Shown: piece by piece, positions 25,988-35,056 of the stretch
Numbering within the stretch: position 1 is the first letter of the stretch
How the letters are laid out: the number at the start of each line of letters is the position of its first letter
Origin: Acidimicrobiales bacterium
GTDB taxonomy: Bacteria > Actinomycetota > Acidimicrobiia > Acidimicrobiales > AC-14
Assembly (NCBI GenBank): GCA_025463925.1
Contig: JAODBK010000073.1
Coordinates: 23,157-87,156, forward strand
Length of the DNA stretch: 64,000 bases
Direction of reading: 5' to 3'
Translations under genes and position numbers: made by a program
The notes under the pieces: model-generated
What the model was told of the DNA's origin: nothing
Seen by the model: only the letters and a program-made list of their open reading frames with translations
Databases searched by the model: none

Positions 25988-27534
25988 TCCAGCTCGGGGA
26001 CCGGCTGCGGCGGCGGCGGCCCGACGTAGCGCGCGCTCGGCCGGATGATGCGATTGTCGGCGGCCTGCTCGAGGATGTTGGCGCACCACCCGATGACCCG
26101 GCTCGACGCGAATGTCGGCGTGAAGAGGTCGCGGGGCAGGGCCTGGTCCATCACGACGCCGGCATAGAACTCCACGTTGGCGTAGAGGTTGCGACCCGGC
26201 TTCAGCTCGGCCAGCACGTCGACGACCGTCTTCTCGACCTTCTTGGCGAACTCGATCTTCTCGGCGCCGATGCGCTCGGCGACACCCCGCAGGAGCAACG
26301 AGCGCGGGTCGTCGGTCTTGTAGACGCGATGACCGAATCCCATGATCTTCTCGCCGTGCTGGACGGCGTTGATGAGGTACGGGCGGGCGTTCTCCTCGGT
26401 GCCGATGGCGTCGAGCAGATCCAGCGCGCGCGACGGGGCACCACCATGCAGCGGGCCCGAAAGCGCGCCGATGCCGCCGACGACGGCGGCGCCGAGGTCG
26501 GCGCCGGTGGACGTGATCACGCGAGCGGTGAAGGTCGACGCGTTGAACCCGTGGTCGATGGTCGAGATCTGGTACTGCTCGACGGCGCGCGCGACCGCCG
26601 GATCGGGCTCTTCGCCGCTGAGCATGTAGAGATAGTTGGCGCCGTACCCGAGCGTCGGGTGGGGCTCGATCGGCTCCTTGCCCTGGCGCAGCCGGTACAG
26701 CGACATGATCAGCGTCGGGATCACCGCGCAGATCTGCATGGCGTTGGCCCGCAGCTCGTCGCGGCTGATGTCGAGGCTGGGCTTGAAGTCGGCGGCATAG
26801 GCCACCAGCGACACCGCGGTCCGCAACGCGTCGAGCGGGACGAAGTGCTCGCCGGCGTTGGCGATGGCCGGGAGGATGTCCTTCACCGACTCGGGCACCG
26901 TGCGGAGCGGCCGGATCTCTTCGAGGAAGGCCTCACGCTGCCGCTGGTCGGGCAGCTCGCCCTCGAACAGGAGGTACCACACGTCTTCGAGCGGTCGCTT
27001 CTCGGCCAGCTCCACCGCGTTGTACTGGCGGTAGTGGTAGAAGCCCTCCATCCCGCGCACGTCGCCCACCGTGGTCTCGGCGACGATGACGCCCTCGAGA
27101 CCCTTCGGTGCATCGGTGAGACCGGGCCGCTCGACCGGACGGATCTGCGCGATCTTCACGAGGTCGCGCATCGAGACGATGCCCTGGAGCTCGTCGCCGG
27201 CGACGACGGGGATGTGGCGGTAGCCGTGCTCGGCCAGGCTCTTCCACGCGTCGATGACGTCCTGATCCGGCGACACGGTGTCGGGTGACGCCGTCATCCA
27301 TTCCGAGACCTTGGCGATCGCCGGGTCGGCGCCGCCGGCGGCGATGTTGACGAGGTCGCGCTCGGTGAGGATGCCGATCGGTCGCCGGCCGTCGACCACC
27401 ACGACCGAGCCGACCTTGTGGTCGCGCATGTGCTGCGTCGCGGCAGCGATGGTGTCGGACGCCGACGCAGTGAGGACGTCTCGCGTCATCACGTCGGCCA
27501 CGGTGCGCTCCTTGGCGCCTCCCGCGTCGGCCAT
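25984..27534 (-). CDS. Citrate synthase with N-terminal CBS-domain pair
   Basis: This 516-residue protein joins a regulatory CBS pair to a citrate synthase. Residues about 12-130 contain two CBS motifs: VADVMTRDVLTASASDTI...VDGRRPIGILTERDL and WMTASPDTVSPDQDVIDA...GIVSMRDL. The rest is a short-type citrate synthase with EGVIVAETTVGDVRG, ISTIDHGFNASTFTARV carrying one catalytic His, SGPLHGGAPSRALD, FGHRVYKTDDPRS and the Asp-containing LPRDLFTPTFASSRVIGW. Citrate synthase condenses oxaloacetate with acetyl-CoA. CBS pairs bind adenine nucleotides, so adenylate control of TCA entry is likely by inference. It could also be a 2-methylcitrate synthase. AAGGGTGGG upstream is a possible ribosome-binding site. 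Confidence 0.92.
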   Translation of the reverse strand: MADAGGAKERTVADVMTRDVLTASASDTIAAATQHMRDHKVGSVVVVDGRRPIGILTERDLVNIAAGGADPAIAKVSEWMTASPDTVSPDQDVIDAWKSLAEHGYRHIPVVAGDELQGIVSMRDLVKIAQIRPVERPGLTDAPKGLEGVIVAETTVGDVRGMEGFYHYRQYNAVELAEKRPLEDVWYLLFEGELPDQRQREAFLEEIRPLRTVPESVKDILPAIANAGEHFVPLDALRTAVSLVAYAADFKPSLDISRDELRANAMQICAVIPTLIMSLYRLRQGKEPIEPHPTLGYGANYLYMLSGEEPDPAVARAVEQYQISTIDHGFNASTFTARVITSTGADLGAAVVGGIGALSGPLHGGAPSRALDLLDAIGTEENARPYLINAVQHGEKIMGFGHRVYKTDDPRSLLLRGVAERIGAEKIEFAKKVEKTVVDVLAELKPGRNLYANVEFYAGVVMDQALPRDLFTPTFASSRVIGWCANILEQAADNRIIRPSARYVGPPPPQPVPELD

Positions 27535-27615
27535 GTTGGCCCACCCTTCGAGATCGTCGGTTACGGATGAGGGCCGCGCCGGGCCATGTGCGGGGCCGGG
27601 CGGCCACGTTCGAGG

Positions 27616-28863
27616 TTAGTCGACGTCGATGACCGTGGCGTCGGGCGCCTGGTACCCCATGAGCTCGGGGACGGCGCGCAGCAGGACGAGCACCCCGAGG
27701 ATGCACGCCACCCCGCCGGTGACCACGCTGACCTCGGTGGATGCCAGCGCCGCCACCGCCCCGGATTCGGCGTCGCCCACCCTCGGCCCGCCCGTCACCA
27801 CGGCGATGTGGATGGCGGTGAGCCGGCCTCGGAGCGAGTCGGGGACGAGGGTCTGGAGGATGGTGTTCCGGAACACCGCGGAAACCACGTCCGCCGCACC
27901 GGCGATGGCCAGGAAGATCAGCGCCGCCGGGAGCCACGGCACCACGCCGAACGCCACGATGGCGAGACCCCACGCGACCACGGCCAGCACGACCGCCAGA
28001 CCCTGCCGCCGGATGCGGGTCACCCAACCGGTGAACGTGGCGCCGATCAGCGCGCCGGCACCCGGCGCGGCCGCCAGCAGGCCGAGGATGCCGGCGCCGC
28101 CGTGGAACCGGTCGATCGCGATCGCCGGGAACAGCGCCCGCGGCATCCCGAAGATCATGGCGTCGAGATCGATGTAGAAGGTGCTCTGGAGCACGCGGTT
28201 GCCACGGAGATACGAGACGCCCTCGCGCACCGCTGGCAAGCCGAGCCGCGTGGCGCGATCGGACGGCGGCAACGGCCGCATCATCGCGACGCAGACGAAC
28301 ATCATCGAGAACGTCGTCACGTCGATCCAGTAGGCCGCGGAGAGCCCGACCTCCTTGATGATGAGGCCGGCGATCGCCGGGCCGATCGACCCGGCGAGTT
28401 GGTACATGATCTGGCTCAGCGCCGCCGACGCCGCCAGTTGCTCGCGACGCACCAGCGTGGCGAGGATCGCGCTCGACGTCGGGCCGTCGATGCCCGACAC
28501 GCCGCCCGAGATCGCCATCAACGCGTACAGCGGCCACACCGGCGGCGAGTGCTGCGAGGCGTTGAGCGCGAGCCCGGCCGACGTCGCCGCCATCACCACC
28601 TGCGTCGTGAGGAGCAGCTTGCGCCGGTCGACCGAGTCGATGATCGGGCCGAGGAACAGCGACGTGAGCAGCAGCGGCCCGAGCGCGGCGAGGCTGATCA
28701 GTCCGACCTGGAGCGACGAATGGTGCGTGATCTGGAAGACCTGGAACGGCACCGCGACGATCGTCATCTGCCGGCCGAGGAACGAGACGACCTGCCCCGC
28801 GTACAGGAGCCGGTACTCGCGCGACTCCCGCAACGGCGAGAGGTCGACGAGGTACCGGGGCAT
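27616..28863 (-). CDS. MFS transporter (EntS/MFS_3-like exporter)
   Basis: This is a 415-residue major-facilitator protein with about twelve hydrophobic spans. LRESREYRLLYAGQVVSFLGRQMTIVAVPFQVF is the typical N-terminus of the MFS_3 family, and the loop after helix 2 reads LFLGPIIDSVDRRKLLL, the DRxGRR-type motif A. SFLGRQM and DGPTSSAI fit the drug/siderophore exporter group. The substrate is unknown. The ATG at 28863 follows a minus-strand TAGCTT (28872-28877) by eight bases. That hexamer lies across the end of the upstream nei2 gene, so the gene probably has its own leaderless transcript. Confidence 0.88.
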   Translation of the reverse strand: MPRYLVDLSPLRESREYRLLYAGQVVSFLGRQMTIVAVPFQVFQITHHSSLQVGLISLAALGPLLLTSLFLGPIIDSVDRRKLLLTTQVVMAATSAGLALNASQHSPPVWPLYALMAISGGVSGIDGPTSSAILATLVRREQLAASAALSQIMYQLAGSIGPAIAGLIIKEVGLSAAYWIDVTTFSMMFVCVAMMRPLPPSDRATRLGLPAVREGVSYLRGNRVLQSTFYIDLDAMIFGMPRALFPAIAIDRFHGGAGILGLLAAAPGAGALIGATFTGWVTRIRRQGLAVVLAVVAWGLAIVAFGVVPWLPAALIFLAIAGAADVVSAVFRNTILQTLVPDSLRGRLTAIHIAVVTGGPRVGDAESGAVAALASTEVSVVTGGVACILGVLVLLRAVPELMGYQAPDATVIDVD

Positions 28864-28869
28864 CGCGCC

Positions 28870-29646
28870 TCAAGCTAGGGGCTGGCAGCCCGGGCACCAG
28901 AACGCGGTGCGGGCCTGGTCGCCCTGGCGGCGCGCCTCGATGCGCGTCCCGCACCGGCGGCACGGGCGGCCGTTGCGCTGGTAAACCTGCGGAACGGGGC
29001 GGTGGGCCATCGCGCCGGTCGCGCTCCTCGTCATGAGGCGAGCGGCGGCCGTCACCAGCGCGTCGAACCGATCGTCGGTGATCGACGAGCGCGCCGTCCA
29101 CGGGTTGACGCGCTCGGCGAACAGCGCCTCGCAGCGCCAGATGTTGCCGATGCCCGACACGACCTGCTGGTCGAGCAGCAACTCGCCGAGCGGCACGTCG
29201 TCGCCCCGCGCCTTCGCGCGCGTGCGGATCTCGGGCAGATCGAGCGGCGACACCAGGACGTCGGGGCCGAGTCGCGACAGCGACGGGTGCAGCAGCTCGC
29301 CGCGAGCGGCGAGCAGCTCGACCACCGGGGCGTTGAAGCACACCGCGACACGGTCGCCGCACTCCAGCACCAACCGGGCCTGGCGCTCGGGACGGCGCCA
29401 CCGTTGGCCAGCCGGGTAGACGTGCCACGAACCGGTCATGCGCATGTGGCTGTGCACGACCCGGCCCGACGGGCTCAGCCGGATCAGCACATGCTTGCCG
29501 CGCGCCTCGACCGCGTCGATCGTCTGGCCGACCAGCCGCTCGGGCGCCAAGCCGGCGACCTGAGTGCGCGCGGCAGTGATCTGGCGCCCGGCCAACCAGC
29601 GCCGCAGCGCCGTGGCCGTCCGCAGGATGGTGTCGCCCTCAGGAAT
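28870..29646 (-). CDS. Nei2-like Fpg/Nei DNA glycosylase with an apparent ATT start codon
   Basis: This base-excision-repair glycosylase/AP lyase acts through an N-terminal Pro. The 258-residue frame has VVHSHMRMTGSWHVYP, the H2TH region LLDQQVVSGIGNIWRCEALF and the C-terminal zinc finger CRRCG...CPGC. The catalytic start PEGDTILRTA is encoded only if translation begins at the ATT codon at 29644-29646. Between the lhr stop (TAA, 29656-29658) and that ATT there are just three codons and no ATG, GTG or TTG. The next standard start is a TTG at 29595, which would delete Pro2 and Glu3. A weak AAGG lies seven bases before the ATT. It directly follows lhr, so the two repair genes form an operon. Confidence 0.88.
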   Translation of the reverse strand: MPEGDTILRTATALRRWLAGRQITAARTQVAGLAPERLVGQTIDAVEARGKHVLIRLSPSGRVVHSHMRMTGSWHVYPAGQRWRRPERQARLVLECGDRVAVCFNAPVVELLAARGELLHPSLSRLGPDVLVSPLDLPEIRTRAKARGDDVPLGELLLDQQVVSGIGNIWRCEALFAERVNPWTARSSITDDRFDALVTAAARLMTRSATGAMAHRPVPQVYQRNGRPCRRCGTRIEARRQGDQARTAFWCPGCQPLA

Positions 29647-29655
29647 GCGATTGCC

Positions 29656-32600
29656 TTACCCGTAGTGCACCAGGCCGCGCGGGCTCGGCACGAACCCGGC
29701 TTCCCTGAGGTACGGCTCGAGCGCGGGATCGAAGCGCTCCAATGCCAGCTTGCGGAAGCGGCCGGCGGTGACGAGGCCGACCAGCACCCCCACCGCGGCG
29801 TCCTCCCATGTGCCGTCGAGGGCGCGGAGCACGAGGACGCCGCGCCCGCTCTTCTCGACGTACAGCGAGGGCCGGCCACCGAGCAGCACCACGTACGCGC
29901 CGGCGGCCCGTTGCGGCTTGCGCGCCGCGTCGACGTCGGGCCACGGCAGCGCGACGCCGAACGGGTTCGCGGGATCGGTCGCGGCCAGCACCGTCGGCCG
30001 CAACTCATCGCCGGCGTCGACGTCGCGGAACGTCCGCAGCCGGTCGACCGCGCCCGGCAGCGCGAACTGGGCGCCACCCAGACCGGCGACGAAGTACCCG
30101 CGACGAGACCGGCCGGACTCCTCCATCGCCCGCAGCACCGGGTACACGCCGGCGAACCCGCCGACGACACCTTCGCCCCGCGCCGCCTCGCGCGTGAGCA
30201 CGCCGTGGCGCTCGAGCAGCGATCGCGCGGTCGCGATCGCGCGGTCGGTCGGCGAGCCCTGCGGATCGGGCACCGGTGACCAGCGACCCTGGGCGCGGGG
30301 CGGACCCAGCGCAGAGAGCGATCCGAGGTTGGGCCGCCGCCGGGTCGCCGACGGCGCGCTCGCCTTCTTCGGCGCGCCGGCGACGAACGCCCGCAGCGGC
30401 GCCAGTGAGTCGTTGGTGACCTCGCCGGCCCAGACCAAGTCCCACAACGCGTCCAGCGACGCGCCGTCGTCGGCGCCGGCCAGCTCGCGGAAGAAGCACG
30501 CGCCGCGCTGGCGCAGCACCTCCCGGATGCGCTCGTGCTCCGCACCGGCCGGGCGGTCGGCGACATTGGCCGCGCCCGGCACCAGCAGTCCGGCCTGGCC
30601 GCGGAACAGCAGGACGACCTTGCCATCGTCGCGGCCGAGCGGACCGGCGCCGACCCATACGAGCTCACCCGACGACGCCAGCTCGTCGAGCAGCCGCGGT
30701 GAGTAGTCGGCGACGCGGGCCGGCAGGACGTCGCGCTCGAGCACCGACGCCGGGATCGGCACGCCCTGCAGCTGCTCGATCGCCTCGACGAGCCGATCGA
30801 GGCCACGGGCCCGAGAGCCGATGCCGTGCCACGCCGGGAGGAAGCGAGCCAGCGCGGCGGCGTCGGTCGGCTCCACCTCGCGACGCAACGCCGCGAGAGA
30901 CCGCTGCCGCAGCTGCCGCAGGACGTCGGGGTCGCACCACTCCCGCTCGGTGCCGTCGGGCCGGAACGCCCCGCGCACCAGCAGACCGGACTCCTCGCGG
31001 CGCATCAGGAGGTCGTCCACCAGCGCGACAGGGATGCCGAACCGCAGGGTCGGCTGATCCGACGTGAAGGGGCCGTGTGTGCGGGCCCACCGCCCGAGCA
31101 ACGACCCGAGGGCGTCGTCGACCGGCTCCAGGAAGACGTCGGGAAGGCCGGGCGGCGGGTTGGCGCCGAGTGCGTCGCGGTACCGGCCCGCGTCCTCGGT
31201 CGCGATGAGGCGGTCCTCGCCGGCGATCCGCACCAGCGCGGCCCGCCGCTCGGTGACGAGCACCTCGGCGGCGTCGCGGGCGTCGGTCGAGCAACGGGCC
31301 AGGAGCTCGGTCGGCGTGAGGTCGCCCAACCGGCGCAGCAGGTCGTGGGCGGCGTCGATCGAACGGGCCCAGCGCCGTTCGTCGAGGTGCTGAAGCTCCG
31401 ATTCGAGCGCGGCCAGCGCCGACGAGTCGATCAGCTCGCGCAGCTCGTCCGAGCCGAGCAGCTCGGCCAGCAGCTCGCGGTCGAGGGTGAGCGCCTGGGC
31501 CCGCCGCTCGGCCAGTGGCGCGTCCCCCTCGTAGATGAACGAGGCGACGTACTGGAACGCCAGCGACGACGCGAACGGCGACGGGCGCGGCGTGTCGACC
31601 GAGATCACCCGCACCTTGCGGGCCCGGATGTCGCGCATCAGCTCCACCAGTGCCGGCAGCTCGAACACGTCCTGGAGGCACTCGCGGTAGGTCTCGAGGA
31701 GGATCGGGAACGACCCGTACTTCGACGCCACCGCGAGGAGGTCGGCCGCCCGCTGGCGCTGCTGCCACAGTGGCGTGCGCGACCCCGGTCGGCGGCGCGG
31801 CAGCAGCAGCGCCCGCGCCGCGTTCTCGCGGAAGCGCGCCGCGAACAGCGCGCTGTTGGCCACCTCGCCGACGACGAGGTCCTCGACCTCGTCCGGATCG
31901 AGCAACACCGCATCGACGGGTGGCGACTCGTCGGCTTCCGGCAGCCGCACGACGATCCCCTCGTCGCTCCACATCGTCTGCACCTCGAGACCGAGCCGGT
32001 CGCGCACCCGCGCTTCGATCGCCATCGACCACGGCGCGTGCACCCGGCCGCCGAACGGCGTCAGCACGCAGACGCGCCAGTCGCCCAGCTCGTCGCGGAA
32101 GCGCTCGACGACGATCTGGCGGTCCGTCGGCAGCGCGCCGCAGACCTCGCGCTCCTCGGCGAGGTAGGCGCGGAGGTTGCGGACCGCGAGGTCGTCGAGC
32201 GCGCAATCCTGCTGGAGCCGCTCGTCGGTCCAGTCGTCGACCTCGCGCAGGAACTGGCCGACGGCCCGGCCGAGCTCGAACGGCCGCCCGAGACCGTCGC
32301 CGTGCCAGAATGGCATCTTGCCGGGCTCGCCCGGCGCGGGCGTCACGACGACGCGGTCCTTGGTGATCTCCTCGATCCGCCATGTCGACGCGCCGAGCAC
32401 GAACGTCTCGCCGACGCGCGACTCGTACACCATCTCCTCGTCGAGCTCGCCGACGCGATTGCCCTCCGGCGTGAAGACGCCGTAGAGGCCGCGGTCGGGG
32501 ATCGTGCCGCCGCTGGTGACCGCGAGCATGCGAGCCCCCGACCGCGCCCGCAGCGTCCCCTCGGTGCGGTCCCACACCAGCCGGGGCCGCAGCTCGGCGA

Positions 32601-34116
32601 ACTCGTCCGACGGGTAGCGGCCCGAGAGCATGTCGAGCACCCCCTCGAGCATCGCCGGCGGGCACTCGGCGAACGGGTACGCGCCGAGCGCGACCTCGCG
32701 CACGTCGTCGACGGTGAGCGTCTCGACCGCACACATGGCGACGATCTGCTGCGCCAGCACGTCGAGCGGGTTGCGCGGCACGCGCGTCGACTCGATCAGG
32801 CCCTTGTGCATCCGGTCGACGACGACCGCGGCCTCGATCAGGTCGCCGCGGTACTTCGGGAAGATGCGACCGCGCGACGGCTCGCCGACCTGATGGCCGG
32901 CCCGCCCGATGCGTTGCAGGCCACTGGCCACGCTGTCGGGCGCTTCGACCTGCACGACGAGGTCGATGGCGCCCATGTCGATGCCGAGCTCGAGGCTCGA
33001 CGTGGCGACCAGCGCCGGCAACTTGCCCGCCTTCAGCAGGTCCTCGATCTCCAGCCGCTGCTCGCGCGCGATCGACCCGTGATGGGCCCGCACCAGCTCC
33101 TCACCGGCGAGGTCGTTGAGCCGGGCGGCCAACCGCTCGGCCAGCCGCCGGGAGTTCACGAACACCAGGGTCGAGCGGTGCGAGCGGATGAGGTCGAGCA
33201 GCACCGGGTGGATGGCCGGCCAGATCGAGTGCCGCCGCTCGGGGTCGCCGGCCGCCGGCCCCGACAGCAGGTCGGGCTCGAGCGGGCGGCCGAGCTCGGC
33301 CATGTCCTCGACCGGCACGATCACCTGCAGCTCGAGCGGCTTGCGCACGCCGGCGTCGACGATCGTCACCGGCCGCGCCGTGTTGCTCGCCACGTCGCGG
33401 CCGCCGAGGAACCGGGCGACCTCGTCGAGCGGGCGTTGCGTCGCGCTCAAACCGATGCGCTGCGGCGACGGGTTGCCCGCCTCGCGCACCAGCCGCTCGA
33501 GCCGCTCGAGCGACAGCGCGAGGTGCGCACCCCGCTTCGTGCCCGCGACCGCGTGCACCTCGTCGATGATCACGTGCTCGACGCCGGCGAGGATCTCCCG
33601 GGCGTTCGACGTCAGCATGAGGTACAGCGACTCGGGCGTCGTGATGAGGACGTCGGGCGGGTGCCGCACCAGGTCGCGCCGCTCGGACTGGGGCGTGTCG
33701 CCGGTGCGGGTCGCGACCGAGATCGACGGCGCCGGCAGCCCGGCCCGCTCGGCCTGCAGCGCCATCCCGGCCAACGGCCCGCGCAGGTTGCGCTCGACGT
33801 CGTAGGTCAGCGCCTTCAGCGGCGACACGTAGAGGACCCGCACCCCCCGCGTTCCGTCCCCCCCGTTCTTTGAAGATTTGCCCACCTCGGCGGTGGACGG
33901 ATGTTCAATGTTCGTCGCGAGGCGGGGTTGGAGGAGGCGGTCGAGGGCCCACAGGAAGGCGGCCAGCGTCTTGCCCGAGCCGGTGGGGGCGAGGATCAGC
34001 GTGTGGTGGCCCTGGCTGATCGCCGACCAGCCCTGTTCCTGGGCCGGCGTGGGCGCGTCGAAGGTGGCCTCGAACCAGCGGCGGGTGACCTCGGAGAACC
34101 GATCGAGCGATGCCAC
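29656..34116 (-). CDS. lhr: Lhr-family large ATP-dependent DNA helicase
   Basis: Lhr is a very large superfamily 2 DNA:RNA helicase induced by DNA damage in mycobacteria. The 1486-residue protein has Walker A in LAPTGSGKTLAAFLW, the DEVH box in VIIDEVHAVAGTKRG, motif III in IGLSATQRPLDEV, and domain 2 motifs SLELGIDMGAIDLVVQVE and LQRIGRAGHQVG. The winged-helix and Lhr C-terminal domains fill the rest, matching the full-length Lhr-CTD class. The GTG at 34116 (VASLDRFSEVTRRWFEATF) is preferred over the longer frame to 34257, because TACGCT (minus strand, 34126-34131) lies nine bases upstream and the extension is Arg/Pro-rich. nei2 follows immediately. Confidence 0.95.
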   Translation of the reverse strand: MASLDRFSEVTRRWFEATFDAPTPAQEQGWSAISQGHHTLILAPTGSGKTLAAFLWALDRLLQPRLATNIEHPSTAEVGKSSKNGGDGTRGVRVLYVSPLKALTYDVERNLRGPLAGMALQAERAGLPAPSISVATRTGDTPQSERRDLVRHPPDVLITTPESLYLMLTSNAREILAGVEHVIIDEVHAVAGTKRGAHLALSLERLERLVREAGNPSPQRIGLSATQRPLDEVARFLGGRDVASNTARPVTIVDAGVRKPLELQVIVPVEDMAELGRPLEPDLLSGPAAGDPERRHSIWPAIHPVLLDLIRSHRSTLVFVNSRRLAERLAARLNDLAGEELVRAHHGSIAREQRLEIEDLLKAGKLPALVATSSLELGIDMGAIDLVVQVEAPDSVASGLQRIGRAGHQVGEPSRGRIFPKYRGDLIEAAVVVDRMHKGLIESTRVPRNPLDVLAQQIVAMCAVETLTVDDVREVALGAYPFAECPPAMLEGVLDMLSGRYPSDEFAELRPRLVWDRTEGTLRARSGARMLAVTSGGTIPDRGLYGVFTPEGNRVGELDEEMVYESRVGETFVLGASTWRIEEITKDRVVVTPAPGEPGKMPFWHGDGLGRPFELGRAVGQFLREVDDWTDERLQQDCALDDLAVRNLRAYLAEEREVCGALPTDRQIVVERFRDELGDWRVCVLTPFGGRVHAPWSMAIEARVRDRLGLEVQTMWSDEGIVVRLPEADESPPVDAVLLDPDEVEDLVVGEVANSALFAARFRENAARALLLPRRRPGSRTPLWQQRQRAADLLAVASKYGSFPILLETYRECLQDVFELPALVELMRDIRARKVRVISVDTPRPSPFASSLAFQYVASFIYEGDAPLAERRAQALTLDRELLAELLGSDELRELIDSSALAALESELQHLDERRWARSIDAAHDLLRRLGDLTPTELLARCSTDARDAAEVLVTERRAALVRIAGEDRLIATEDAGRYRDALGANPPPGLPDVFLEPVDDALGSLLGRWARTHGPFTSDQPTLRFGIPVALVDDLLMRREESGLLVRGAFRPDGTEREWCDPDVLRQLRQRSLAALRREVEPTDAAALARFLPAWHGIGSRARGLDRLVEAIEQLQGVPIPASVLERDVLPARVADYSPRLLDELASSGELVWVGAGPLGRDDGKVVLLFRGQAGLLVPGAANVADRPAGAEHERIREVLRQRGACFFRELAGADDGASLDALWDLVWAGEVTNDSLAPLRAFVAGAPKKASAPSATRRRPNLGSLSALGPPRAQGRWSPVPDPQGSPTDRAIATARSLLERHGVLTREAARGEGVVGGFAGVYPVLRAMEESGRSRRGYFVAGLGGAQFALPGAVDRLRTFRDVDAGDELRPTVLAATDPANPFGVALPWPDVDAARKPQRAAGAYVVLLGGRPSLYVEKSGRGVLVLRALDGTWEDAAVGVLVGLVTAGRFRKLALERFDPALEPYLREAGFVPSPRGLVHYG

Positions 34117-34125
34117 GACCGATCC

Positions 34126-34152
34126 AGCGTAGGGCCGCGGCGGTATTACGTT
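34126..34152. promoter_or_regulatory. Divergent -10 pair between lhr and the PAC2 gene
   Basis: Minus-strand TACGCT (34126-34131) is nine bases from the lhr GTG. Plus-strand TACGTT (34147-34152) is seven bases from the PAC2 ATG. The two starts are 43 bases apart, so both promoters are packed head to head and both transcripts would be leaderless. Confidence 0.6.
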
Positions 34153-34159
34153 GGCCCGG

Positions 34160-35044
34160 ATGGACCACGTCCGGTGGGGCCACCGCCCCCGGTTGCGCCG
34201 CCCGGTGATGGTGGCCGCGTTCGAGGGTTGGAACGACGCCGCCGACGCCTCGTCCACCGCGGCCCGCTACCTCCGCGAGCGGTGGGACACCCGGCCGTTC
34301 GCGACGATCGATCCGGAGGAGTTCTACGACTTCTCCACCACGCGGCCGCAGGTGCACCTCAGCGACGGGCTGACGCGCGAGATCGTCTGGCCCGAGACCG
34401 AGCTGTCGGCGGGCGGCCTGCCCGGCAGCCAGCGCGACATCGTCGTGATGGTCGGCACCGAGCCGCAGCTGAAGTGGCGGACGTACTGCTCCGAGGTCAC
34501 CGACGTCGCCACCGAGCTCGGCGTCGAGCTGGTCGTCACCCTCGGTGCCTTGCTGGCCGACGTCGCCCACACCCGGCCGGTACGCGTCACCGGCACCGCC
34601 GCCGATCCGGATCTCGTCGCCCGACTCGGCCTGCAGCGTTCGGCGTACGAAGGGCCCACCGGCATCGTCGGCGTGCTCCACGACGCGTGCACCCGGGTGA
34701 ACATCCCGTCGGCGTCGCTGTGGGCCGCGGTCCCCCACTACGTCGGCGGCACGCCCTCGCCGAAGGCCGCGCTGGCGCTGGTCCGGCGGGCGGCGGAGCT
34801 GCTGGCGACGCCGTTGCTGACGACCGACCTCGAGATCGCCAGCGCGGCCTACGAGAGCCAGGTCAGCGAGGTCGTCGAGGAGGACGAGGACGTCGCCGGC
34901 TACGTCCGCCGGCTCGAGCTGGTCGGTGAGGGCGACGAGGACGAAGACGACGACGACGTGCCCGACGGCTCGTCCGGCCAGGTCGACGGCGAGCAACTGG
35001 TGGCCGACCTGGAGCGCTTCCTCCGCGAGCAGGGCGGCGAGTAG
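34160..35044 (+). CDS. PAC2-family protein
   Basis: This is a 294-residue member of the PAC2 (proteasome assembly chaperone 2-like) family, which is widespread in actinobacteria and has no settled function there. Typical blocks are MVAAFEGWNDAADASSTAARYL, FYDFSTTRPQV, VMVGTEPQLKWRTYCSEV and VVTLGALLADVAHTRPVRVTG, followed by GPTGIVGVLHDAC and SLWAAVPHYVGGTPSPKAAL. The C-terminus is strikingly acidic (EEDEDVAGYV and EGDEDEDDDDVPDG). The ATG at 34160 follows TACGTT by seven bases. A TTG at 34151 would add three residues but overlaps that hexamer. A link to actinobacterial proteasome function is possible but unproven. Confidence 0.88.
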   Translation: MDHVRWGHRPRLRRPVMVAAFEGWNDAADASSTAARYLRERWDTRPFATIDPEEFYDFSTTRPQVHLSDGLTREIVWPETELSAGGLPGSQRDIVVMVGTEPQLKWRTYCSEVTDVATELGVELVVTLGALLADVAHTRPVRVTGTAADPDLVARLGLQRSAYEGPTGIVGVLHDACTRVNIPSASLWAAVPHYVGGTPSPKAALALVRRAAELLATPLLTTDLEIASAAYESQVSEVVEEDEDVAGYVRRLELVGEGDEDEDDDDVPDGSSGQVDGEQLVADLERFLREQGGE

Positions 35045-35056
35045 CTCGCCCGCTCA

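Noticed and set aside
25988..26089. Longer N-terminus of the acetyltransferase inside the citrate synthase gene
   Set aside because: The residues are low-complexity (AAAAAAGP) and lie in the coding sequence of the conserved citrate synthase C-terminus. The TTG at the stop overlap is preferred.
28870..29595. TTG at 29595 as start of the Nei2 glycosylase
   Set aside because: It removes the essential Pro2-Glu3 N-terminus that is encoded immediately upstream in the same frame.
30826..33873. 1015-codon plus-strand open frame antisense to lhr
   Set aside because: High GC removes stop codons from antisense frames. The Lhr frame on the other strand has all helicase motifs, and this frame shows only Arg/Asp/Leu-rich low-complexity sequence.
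34117..34257. N-terminal extension of Lhr from an upstream start
   Set aside because: The extension overlaps the divergent PAC2 gene and its promoter and reads as Arg/Pro-rich non-conserved sequence.
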